Assembly: GCA_003162995.1 (NCBI GenBank)
Contig: PLUZ01000341.1
Location: 1,165 to 6,693, forward strand
Direction: 5' to 3'
Length of the DNA: 5,529 nucleotides
Source: Methylocapsa sp.
Lineage (GTDB): Bacteria; Pseudomonadota; Alphaproteobacteria; Rhizobiales; Beijerinckiaceae
In this document: positions 1-5,122 of the stretch, one piece after another
How the letters are laid out: each line of letters opens with the position of its first letter
How positions within the stretch are numbered: the first letter of the stretch is position 1
Program-made: the position numbers and the translations under genes
Notes under the pieces: generated by a model
Told to the model about the DNA's origin: nothing
The model's input: the letters and a program-made list of their open reading frames with translations, nothing else
Databases searched by the model: none

Positions 1-194
1 CGCTTGACGCGGCGAATGGTTTGCCGCGCCTGCCGTGTTGCTTCCGCCGTTACCGCGCAACTATTGATGATCACGAGATTGCGTCTTCCGTGGGCCAGCG
101 CGGCGCGGCGCATCGCCTCGGACTCGACAAGATTGAGCCGGCAGCCGAAGGTCAGGACTTCGACGTCTTGCGGTTCGCGCTCCTGCGGGGTCAC
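1..194 (-). CDS. mtaB: tRNA (N6-threonylcarbamoyladenosine(37)-C2)-methylthiotransferase MtaB, N-terminal part (cut by left edge)
   Basis: Only the first 64 codons are in the window. They read as the start of a methylthiotransferase (MTTase, UPF0004) domain: an FGCRLN motif at residues 16-21 followed by ESE, then INSCAVT at 43-49. Cys18 and Cys46 fit the first two of the three conserved cysteines that bind the auxiliary [4Fe-4S] cluster; the third and the radical-SAM CxxxCxxC motif would lie beyond the edge. The known family reaction is methylthiolation of t6A37 to ms2t6A37 in ANN-decoding tRNAs, in the cytoplasm. FGCRLN/NSCAVT is typical of MtaB rather than MiaB or RimO, so the subfamily call is fairly firm. 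The start is taken as GTG at 194, which overlaps the dapF stop (GTGA, 191-194). That implies an operon with translational coupling, a pairing common in rhizobia. Confidence 0.9.
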   Translation of the reverse strand, partial: MTPQEREPQDVEVLTFGCRLNLVESEAMRRAALAHGRRNLVIINSCAVTAEATRQARQTIRRVK

Positions 195-1072
195 GCCGCA
201 ATATCCTTGAAGAGATTTGGATCGAGCCGCGTCTCGAATTCGAATTCGACCGGGCCGGTCATCGCGACGCTTCCATCGCTCTCCCGCCATTCGATCTCGA
301 GATCGCCGCCGGGCAGGCTGACGATGGCGCGGTGATCGGTGAGGCCCTTCCGCGCGGCGGCGACGAGGGCGGCACAGGCGGCCGAGCCGCAGGCACGAGT
401 GATGCCAGTGCCACGCTCCCAAACTTTTAGCGTGATGTGCGAGCGGGAAGTGACATGGGCAAGCGATATATTGGCGCGCTTGGGAAAAATTGGATGATTT
501 TCGAGCAGGGGGCCGATTTTCGCAAGATCGTAGGCCTCGATATCGTCGACCCAAAAGATCGCATGCGGATTGCCCATGTTCACGGCCGAGGGCGTATGCA
601 AGATAGGGGCATCGATCGGACCGATTTGCAATTCGATTTTGCGCGTATCATGGAACGGCTCGCGGAGCGGGATTTCGTTCCAGGCAAAGCGCGGGCGGCC
701 CATATCGACGGTAAAAACAGTCTCGGCCCTGCGCAGGCATTCGAGCCGCGCGGCGGCGGTCTCCAAAACGAGTTTTTTGCGCGGCGTTCCCCGCGTCAAG
801 ATAAAGGCGACGCAGCGGGTCCCATTGCCGCAGGCCTCGGCTTGCGAGCCATCCCTGTTGTAGATCGTCATGAAGGCATCGGCTCCAGCCGAGCGCGGCT
901 CGTGCAATACCATGAGCTGATCGAAAGCAAGGCCTTCGCCGCGGGAAATCGCGCGCGCTTCTGGCCCGCTGACGGTCAAGCCCGTGCCGCGCAGATCGAG
1001 AACGGCGATCTCATTGCCGATCCCATTCAGCTTGGCGACTGGCCTATTCGCGAGTTGGCTCAAGAGGACCAT
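191..1072 (-). CDS. dapF: diaminopimelate epimerase DapF
   Basis: DapF interconverts LL- and meso-diaminopimelate in the cytoplasm, supplying lysine and peptidoglycan synthesis. From the ATG at 1072 it is 293 aa, normal for the family. Both catalytic cysteines are present: Cys81 in ACGNGTRC and Cys228 in TRACGSAAC, the two bases of this PLP-independent racemisation. Substrate-binding positions known from E. coli have counterparts: NGIGN 16-20, Gln52, Asn72, GNPH 167-170, Asn201 and Glu219-Arg220. The two halves give the usual pseudo-symmetric fold. The start is uncertain. An in-frame ATG at 1117 would add 15 residues ([15 protein letters not shown]) unlike known DapF N-termini, and a TTG at 1063 would give [11 protein letters not shown], very like relatives. 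No strong ribosome binding site separates these. The stop overlaps the mtaB start, so the two are probably co-transcribed. Confidence 0.96.
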   Translation of the reverse strand: MVLLSQLANRPVAKLNGIGNEIAVLDLRGTGLTVSGPEARAISRGEGLAFDQLMVLHEPRSAGADAFMTIYNRDGSQAEACGNGTRCVAFILTRGTPRKKLVLETAAARLECLRRAETVFTVDMGRPRFAWNEIPLREPFHDTRKIELQIGPIDAPILHTPSAVNMGNPHAIFWVDDIEAYDLAKIGPLLENHPIFPKRANISLAHVTSRSHITLKVWERGTGITRACGSAACAALVAAARKGLTDHRAIVSLPGGDLEIEWRESDGSVAMTGPVEFEFETRLDPNLFKDIAA

Positions 1073-1166
1073 CCATTCATTCACGCATTCATCCACGGCA
1101 TTGCACTCATCGGCCATTCATCCGGCGAATGGTTTCATTTTCATTCGGCCAATCTGGGGCGGCGCC

Positions 1167-1214
1167 TTGCCGCAATGGCAATTCGCACGTTCGGCCTTGA
1201 CCAAGGCCGGTCAA
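1167..1214. repeat. cluster of short overlapping inverted repeats upstream of dapF
   Basis: Three inverted repeats occur within 48 bases. TTGCC/GGCAA (1167-1171 and 1177-1181) has a 5-base loop. GGCCTTGACCAAGGCC (1193-1208) is a 6-bp inverted repeat with a 4-base loop. TTGACCAAGGCCGGTCAA (1197-1214) is a 6-bp inverted repeat with a 6-base spacer. The last two overlap and cannot form at once. They lie 95-142 bases before the dapF start. They could be an operator or a leader structure for dapF; no regulator can be named. Confidence 0.5.
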
Positions 1215-1354
1215 TGCGTCCGTCTGGCGAAGGACCAAGCGCGGCATGAATTCGTATTCTTAATATAGAAAAACAGTTCCTAGTCGCGAGTTTTATCGCT
1301 GCTTCTTGCCCTTTTATGCAAGGATTGGCGGTGTTTCACGCATGGCAGCGAAAG

Positions 1355-1447
1355 CAGGATCCCAAAAAGTTGCATACATTTTGGACAAGATCATGCGAGA
1401 AAGCAAAGAAATAGAGATCATGAGCGATTCTCCTTGAAGCGATCCTG
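1355..1447. repeat. palindromic intergenic repeat unit, RIME/REP-like
   Basis: A 7-bp inverted repeat, CAGGATC (1355-1361) and GATCCTG (1441-1447), bounds the unit. Inside is a hairpin with arms CCAAAAAGT (1362-1370) and ACATTTTGG (1376-1384), 8 of 9 pairs, loop TGCAT. It is followed by two copies of GATCATG (1389-1395 and 1416-1422). The run of hairpin, GGACAAGATCATGC and AT-rich tail resembles a short intergenic repeat family I recall as very common in rhizobial genomes, where an aaaagt/ttttcgg-type hairpin precedes AAGATCATGC. Family membership is from memory. The inverted repeats themselves are visible directly. Confidence 0.5.
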
Positions 1448-1489
1448 GTCTGGCGCGAAACAGAGTTTCACACATTTTCGGAGCGGCAC

Positions 1490-2140
1490 ATGAGGATAGG
1501 CAACTTTTCCCGCTTGCCGGGCCTTGAACTGGCATTCGGCCTGTTTTTGGCGATGCTGGCCCTGCAGCCGGCGCCCGTCCTCGCGCAGGCCGCCGGGAAT
1601 GCCACGCCCGGTGCCGCAGCGGCTCCGTCCGCACCCTCCGACACCGGCTCCAAACCCCCGCCGGGGGTGCCGGACGATTCCTCGGCGACGACTCTCGAAC
1701 TTACTGCCCGCCCGGTCGCCTACGTGAGCGCGAACGCGGAATGGGCGAATGGTTTCAAGTCCGTGATGGGCGAGATCGCCAAAGTCGACGCGGCGGTCAA
1801 AAAAGCGGGACTAACGCAGGCGGGACACCCTTTCGCCCTGTTTCTGGCAACCGACGACAAAAGCTTTCAGTTCGAGGCGATGGTGCCGCTTGCCGGAAAA
1901 CCCGAGGCCAAGGATCTCTCCGATGGTGTGAAAATCGGCGAGTCGCCCGCCGGCAAGGCGATCAAATTTCTGCATCGCGGCGCCTATGACGATATCGATT
2001 CGACCTATGAGCTGATCACCGCTTTTCTCGATGAAAAAGGCCTTGAATCACAAAATCGCTTCATCGAGGAATATCTCACCGATACGGCGGAGCCGGATGA
2101 CGCAAACCTCGAAGCGGATATTTACGTTTTTCTCAAATAG
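1490..2140 (+). CDS. secreted GyrI-like (AraC effector-binding) domain protein
   Basis: The 216-aa product begins with a basic start (MRIGNFSR), a hydrophobic core at about residues 11-31 and an A-x-A-type cleavage region (VLAQA, 30-34). This is a Sec signal peptide with no lipobox Cys, so the mature protein should be periplasmic or secreted. A Pro/Ala/Ser-rich linker follows (about 35-67). Residues 68-216 read as one GyrI-like/AraC effector-binding domain: a strand with FALFLATDD (115-123), the conserved HRGAYDDID turn and helix (162-170), then EEYL (193-196) and a closing strand EADIYVFLK. This fold binds small hydrophobic ligands and usually sits behind a DNA-binding domain or stands alone in the cytoplasm. 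Export implies a periplasmic ligand-binding or stress role, which cannot be specified. A GGAG 6 bases upstream supports the ATG. Its stop overlaps the convergent phosphoesterase gene by 8 bases. Confidence 0.82.
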   Translation: MRIGNFSRLPGLELAFGLFLAMLALQPAPVLAQAAGNATPGAAAAPSAPSDTGSKPPPGVPDDSSATTLELTARPVAYVSANAEWANGFKSVMGEIAKVDAAVKKAGLTQAGHPFALFLATDDKSFQFEAMVPLAGKPEAKDLSDGVKIGESPAGKAIKFLHRGAYDDIDSTYELITAFLDEKGLESQNRFIEEYLTDTAEPDDANLEADIYVFLK

Positions 2141-2957
2141 TTTCCCAGAAGTCCGGGCGGGCTTGCGAGAGTCTGCCGCCGATCCGCACCGGGGCGATTT
2201 TTGTGGCTAAGCCCTTGCCATCGAGTTCGACAGCAACGCCGCAAAGGGTCGCCGGGCCGGATGCCGGCTCGAACCGTGTCACGGGCAGCTTGGTTGTGAA
2301 TCTACGAACCGGCTCTTCCTTTTCCATGCCGATCACCGAGTCGTAATCCCCGGTCATGCCGGCGTCGGTCACATAGGCCGTACCCTGCGGCAAGATTTGA
2401 TGGTCGGCGGTCGGCACATGCGTATGGGTGCCGACGACCAGCGAAACACGGCCATCGACGAAATGTGCGAACCCCTGTTTTTCGCTCGATGCCTCGGCAT
2501 GGAAATCGACGACCGCCGCATCGCAGCCCGCTCCCAAGGGGCAGGCCGCGAGTTCGTGTTCGATTGCCGCGAAGGGGTCGTCCATCGCGTCCATGAAAAT
2601 GCGGCCCATGAGATTGATGACAAGCACGCGGGCGCCGGACGCCGTTTCGATGAGATTGGCACCACGGCCGGGCGTCCCGCGCGGATAGTTGAGGGGCCGG
2701 ATCAGGCGCGGCTGGCGGGCGATGAAGACGAGGGCCTCGCGCTGGTCGAAAGCATGATTGCCGAGTGTCACGCAATCTGCGCCCGCCGCGAGAAAGTCGG
2801 CGCAGATCGTCTCGGTGATCCCAAAGCCGCCGGCGGCGTTCTCGCCATTGACGATAACGCAATCGAGGCTCCAGGCATCACGCAGTTTAGGCAAATTGTC
2901 CAAGAGAACCGCGCGGCCCGCGCGGCCAACGATGTCGCCGATGAAGAGGAGGCGCAT
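2133..2957 (-). CDS. YmdB/TIGR00282-family metallophosphoesterase
   Basis: This 274-aa cytoplasmic enzyme is full length for the B. subtilis-type YmdB family (unrelated to the E. coli macrodomain protein of the same name). All metal-binding motifs of the calcineurin-like fold are visible: GDIVGRAGR with Asp8, NGEN with Glu39-Asn40, GNHAFD with Asn67-His68, DFHAE with His153, and GTHTHVPTAD with His178 and His180. Characterised members hydrolyse 2',3'-cyclic nucleotides and affect RNA turnover and surface behaviour; the substrate here is inferred by family. The ATG starts one base after the TAG of the fau gene (TAGCATG), so translation is probably coupled and both come from one transcript. The stop lies inside the 3' end of the convergent secreted-protein gene, with no room for a separate terminator. 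Confidence 0.94.
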   Translation of the reverse strand: MRLLFIGDIVGRAGRAVLLDNLPKLRDAWSLDCVIVNGENAAGGFGITETICADFLAAGADCVTLGNHAFDQREALVFIARQPRLIRPLNYPRGTPGRGANLIETASGARVLVINLMGRIFMDAMDDPFAAIEHELAACPLGAGCDAAVVDFHAEASSEKQGFAHFVDGRVSLVVGTHTHVPTADHQILPQGTAYVTDAGMTGDYDSVIGMEKEEPVRRFTTKLPVTRFEPASGPATLCGVAVELDGKGLATKIAPVRIGGRLSQARPDFWETI

Positions 2958-2958
2958 G

Positions 2959-3537
2959 CTAAGGCCTGGCCCGGCAGTCGATCAATTCGCGCTCCGTGAG
3001 TACGTAATCGAGGCTTTCGTCATGCGCGTCGTGCGGGACTTTGGGGAATTCCTGGTTCGCATAGGCGACGCCCACCGCCCAAATGCTTTTTTGGGCGCGC
3101 AGTCCCGCCAAAGTCCGGTCATAAAAGCCGGCGCCATAGCCGATCCGGTGCCCCGTGCGATCGAACGCGGCCAATGGCACAAATAAAAGATCTGGCGCCG
3201 TCTCTGGCGCCTCGGGCAAAGGCTCTTCGATTGCCATCTTTCCCTTCACGGTAGGCTCGCCGGGGTGCCACAGCCGGAACACGAGGGGCGTGCCAAGCCG
3301 CCCTGTTATCGGCAAAGCGGTTTTGACCCCGGCGCGGCTAAGTTTTTCGAGGAGCGGCAAGGTCGAAGGCTCGGCATCGAGCGGAAAATAGGCCGAAACG
3401 ATCCCCGGGCGCAACCGCTCGACGAGGGCAAGGCCTTCGGCCGCGAGATGGGCGGCGAACGCGGCAGAGGCCTCGGCGGGAGTCTCTTTGCGACGCGCCA
3501 AAGCTTGGGCGCGCAAGGCCGGCTTGGTAAAGGGCAT
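2959..3537 (-). CDS. fau: 5-formyltetrahydrofolate cyclo-ligase
   Basis: 5-FCL (methenyltetrahydrofolate synthetase) converts 5-formyl-THF to 5,10-methenyl-THF using ATP, in the cytoplasm, returning stored folate to one-carbon metabolism. The 192-aa length is typical. Family marks are the N-terminal basic helix KPALRAQALARR (5-16), FVPLAAFDRTGHRIGYGAGFYDR ending at residue 141, which holds the GxGxGxYD-type ATP/folate loop (GYGAGFYDR, 133-141), and HDAHDESLDYVLTE (169-182). The ATG at 3537 has no good ribosome binding site directly upstream; a strong AGGAGG (3571-3576) lies too far away and inside a hairpin. The next gene starts one base after this stop. In many Proteobacteria fau follows the 6S RNA gene; here a 6S-like locus lies about 1.25 kb upstream on the same strand. 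Confidence 0.95.
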   Translation of the reverse strand: MPFTKPALRAQALARRKETPAEASAAFAAHLAAEGLALVERLRPGIVSAYFPLDAEPSTLPLLEKLSRAGVKTALPITGRLGTPLVFRLWHPGEPTVKGKMAIEEPLPEAPETAPDLLFVPLAAFDRTGHRIGYGAGFYDRTLAGLRAQKSIWAVGVAYANQEFPKVPHDAHDESLDYVLTERELIDCRARP

Positions 3538-3562
3538 GGGGCAACCGTTTGGAGGGATTGCT

Positions 3563-3594
3563 GGGTCTGGCCTCCTATAAGGGCAGCCAGGCCC
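3563..3594 (-). promoter_or_regulatory. stable hairpin in the fau leader, burying an AGGAGG
   Basis: On the minus strand, arms GGGCCTGGCT (3594-3585) and GGCCAGACCC (3572-3563) pair over 10 positions, with one C-A mismatch and one G-U pair. The 12-base loop region contains a further CCT/AGG mini-stem. The AGGAGG at 3576-3571 falls in this loop and the 3' arm. A CCTCC further downstream could pair with GGAGG instead, which would open this hairpin. No run of T follows, so it is not an obvious terminator. A role in fau translation is inference. Confidence 0.45.
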
Positions 3595-3612
3595 TTGACT
3601 GAGTTCATGTTT

Positions 3613-3641
3613 AATTAAGCCCGAACCTTAGATCCCGTCAA
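3613..3641 (-). promoter_or_regulatory. possible sigma-70 promoter for fau-phosphoesterase operon
   Basis: On the minus strand TTGACG (3641-3636, 5 of 6 to the -35 consensus) is followed after 17 bases by TTAATT (3618-3613, only 3 of 6 to the -10). It overlaps the stop codon of the upstream amidase gene and would start transcription near 3606, about 70 bases before the fau ATG. The weak -10 keeps this tentative. Confidence 0.35.
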
Positions 3642-4738
3642 AATGGCGGCTTCGCGGCTTTCTGGAACCTTCCGGCGACTTCTCCCGACAAGCTAATGTC
3701 GTCCGGATTGAGAATCATGACGGGTGCGCCCGGCGCCAAATCGAAATTTGGAAGGTCGATCCAAATCACATTCGGGCTTGTGGTCAACTCGAAGAAGTAG
3801 CGCTTATTGGTCAGATCGATCACTGTCCGATACTCGGTGTTATATATACCGAAGTCCTCGTAGGGCGCTCCGAATGGGACAGAGACATTGCGTGCGATCG
3901 CAAGCACGCCGGCCACGGCTTCACCCTCGTTTTTAGGTTGGGGCAGCATTGCCATGAAATAGGCAGCCCGCTGGAAACGGTCGACAGCGTTGACGTTCCC
4001 CGGAATCGGCAAATCGCTACTTGGCTTCGAATAGTCCTGATTTTTCAGAAGCGCGAGCTGTTCATCATAGGGCGGGTCGTTGGTCATGATCTTGAATTCA
4101 CGGCCGTGGTGAATGACAGTCTTGCCACTGATATATTCGATGATCGCTGAGTCGCCGCTCGCATCCTCGATCGCAAGATGCACGGACGCTTGATGGCCGC
4201 GCGCCTCGGCCGGCGTCACCTGGATAGGCTTAAGCAAGTCGAGGGCTTCTTCCACCGTCGCCGCATTGTCCAAAACATATTGCGCCCAAAGCGCGGCGTT
4301 GACTCCCGGCTTGCTTGGGTCCCTTTGGCCGAAATCGGTCGCTGTGAGGTAAAGCATATGGGCCGCTAGGCCGCGCTCGTTGAAGCCGTCGGCCGTTCCG
4401 ACGCCATAGATCGTAGTGACTAGGCTGCCATATTTGGAGGTCCATTTCGCCGGGTTGTCTTTGATGATCACGGCTGGCCCAAGGCGGCCGCCATTGCGTT
4501 CCATGCCACGCGGGAAAACGGTGAGGATTGGCTCGGTCGATTCGGGCCAGTCCATGGTTCGCCCGGCCACAACCGCCAGCTTATTGTCATTCCAAAGGAT
4601 ACGGGTGCAAGCCTCGGCCTTCTGCCACGCACCAAGTCCAACGGCCGTGGTGACCAGCGCCCCGCATATCATTTGATTGATCTTTATACGGAACAAATCG
4701 CATTCCCTTACGGGTTTGGAGAATGTCTCCTCACTCAT
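3638..4738 (-). CDS. exported linear amide C-N hydrolase, choloylglycine hydrolase (CBAH/penicillin V acylase) family
   Basis: From the ATG at 4738 the product is 366 aa. A basic stretch RIKIN is followed by a hydrophobic segment (about 23-37) and AEA just before Cys44, so signal peptidase cleavage would expose Cys as the N-terminal nucleophile; export to the periplasm is likely. Spacing from this Cys matches the family catalytic set: Arg60 and Asp63 (RTMDW), Asn120 in DGFNERGL, Asn220 in MTNDPPY and Arg254 in DRFQRAA. Members cleave bile-salt amides, penicillin V or N-acyl-homoserine lactones; the substrate cannot be read from sequence, though an acyl-amide is expected. Start alternatives are GTG at 4786 (longer) and ATG at 4672 (signal peptide without a basic n-region). 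The AGGA before 4738 is closer than ideal. It lies between a 6S-like RNA and fau, so it may be a later insertion. Confidence 0.9.
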   Translation of the reverse strand: MSEETFSKPVRECDLFRIKINQMICGALVTTAVGLGAWQKAEACTRILWNDNKLAVVAGRTMDWPESTEPILTVFPRGMERNGGRLGPAVIIKDNPAKWTSKYGSLVTTIYGVGTADGFNERGLAAHMLYLTATDFGQRDPSKPGVNAALWAQYVLDNAATVEEALDLLKPIQVTPAEARGHQASVHLAIEDASGDSAIIEYISGKTVIHHGREFKIMTNDPPYDEQLALLKNQDYSKPSSDLPIPGNVNAVDRFQRAAYFMAMLPQPKNEGEAVAGVLAIARNVSVPFGAPYEDFGIYNTEYRTVIDLTNKRYFFELTTSPNVIWIDLPNFDLAPGAPVMILNPDDISLSGEVAGRFQKAAKPPF

Positions 4739-4792
4739 CGTCCTGCGGCAGCGGATGTCAAATGCCAGCGCTTGAACGTGAGGCACCCTCAG

Positions 4793-4932
4793 GCTAGCGC
4801 GGGGCCGCGATGGCCGTGGGATATCGATCCCGGGAACCTACAACGTAGGTGGGCGCCGTGTGGCCAAGCCCACGAGCGAGGCCAGGGACAGCTCCCTTTG
4901 AGATCGATAAGGCCCCGGGAATGCTGATCCAA
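4793..4932 (-). ncRNA. ssrS: candidate 6S RNA (ssrS), alphaproteobacterial type
   Basis: Read on the minus strand, this non-coding stretch folds around a terminal stem CGGGGCC/GGCCCCG (4917-4911 with 4806-4800) and an inner stem TGGCC/GGCCA (4884-4880 with 4815-4811). The apical part carries GGGC/GCCC (4871-4868 with 4854-4851), and there is a small hairpin ACCTAC-GTT-GTAGGT (4850-4836) on the 3' side. That order resembles 6S RNA: an AGCTGTCCCTGGCC-like segment on the 5' side of the open region (E. coli GCCAGTCCCCTGAGCC), a short hairpin on the 3' side of the bubble, and a closing GGCCATCGCGGC. 6S RNA binds sigma-70 RNA polymerase and lowers housekeeping transcription in stationary phase. Orientation and position upstream of fau agree with the usual ssrS-fau linkage. 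Ends are approximate, and I see no clear promoter or T-run. Recognition is from memory of the family. Confidence 0.6.
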
Positions 4933-5035
4933 CACGCACCTCGCAGCTCCGCCCCTGCAATGTAAGGGGAGACCGGGGGAAAGGAAAGGCCACAGCCAAA
5001 TCGCAAAGGCAAAACACAAAGGACAGTTGCGATTT

Positions 5036-5065
5036 CGCCGCCGAAGACGCATTTAGGCGGTGGCG
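5036..5065 (+). repeat. hairpin-forming inverted repeat upstream of the thioredoxin-domain gene
   Basis: CGCCGCCG (5036-5043) and CGGTGGCG (5058-5065) pair over 8 positions with one G-U, around a 14-base loop. No T-run follows on either strand. It could be leader structure for the downstream gene or an end structure; no role is assigned. Confidence 0.4.
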
Positions 5066-5087
5066 TATCCGGGAAGTTGCGCCGATT

Positions 5088-5103
5088 CGCCCTCATGAGG
5101 GCG
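5088..5103. promoter_or_regulatory. 16-bp perfect palindrome just upstream of the thioredoxin-domain gene
   Basis: CGCCCTCATGAGGGCG is identical to its own reverse complement and ends 19 bases before the ATG at 5123. The ribosome binding site region (GAGAGGGAG, 5105-5113) starts right after it. As DNA it could be a dimeric regulator site; as RNA it would form a stem with a CATG loop beside the ribosome site. Which of these holds, if either, cannot be told from sequence. Confidence 0.5.
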
Positions 5104-5122
5104 CGAGAGGGAGTGCCAGGAC

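Larger units (their letters stand above)
1073..1489. other. gene-poor divergent intergenic region between dapF and the secreted GyrI-domain gene
   Basis: This stretch separates two divergently read genes, so promoters for both should lie here. I see no convincing -35/-10 pair for either. An AT-rich patch (TTAATATAGA, about 1261-1270) is the best -10 candidate but lacks a partner. The region contains an ATG-rich run (1070-1121), a nest of short inverted repeats (1167-1214) and a palindromic repeat unit (1355-1447), annotated separately. Open frames across it either run on from the antisense of dapF (437-1249, 984-1268 on plus) or from the antisense of the downstream gene, and none resembles a protein family. 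Ahead of the next gene a GGAG at 1480-1483 sits 6 bases before the ATG at 1490. Confidence 0.6.

Noticed and set aside
437..1249. Long plus-strand open frame opposite dapF (270 codons)
   Set aside because: It is the antisense of a clearly conserved dapF, its translation matches no family I know, and no ribosome site precedes it. The frame is open because of high GC codon use on the other strand.
2397..2999. Plus-strand open frame of 200 codons opposite the phosphoesterase gene
   Set aside because: All metal-binding motifs lie on the minus strand reading; this is a shadow frame with no recognisable domain.
4734..4762. TTGACA (minus strand, 4762-4757) as a promoter for the amidase gene
   Set aside because: The -35 is perfect, but the hexamer 17 bases on (ATGAGT) is a poor -10, and the site would put the start downstream of the preferred ATG. 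It works only if translation starts at 4672, so it is left unannotated.
4779..4791. TGAGG-CAC-CCTCA hairpin as terminator of the 6S-like RNA
   Set aside because: The stem is only 5 bp and no T-run follows on the minus strand.
5027..5055. TTGCGA-17-CATTTA as promoter for the thioredoxin-domain gene
   Set aside because: The -10 matches only 2 of 6 positions and the hairpin at 5036-5065 overlaps the spacer.
4789..5096. Minus-strand open frames of 87-100 codons in the 4789-5096 stretch
   Set aside because: They cover the structured RNA candidate, have atypical composition and match no family; RNA structure explains the region better.
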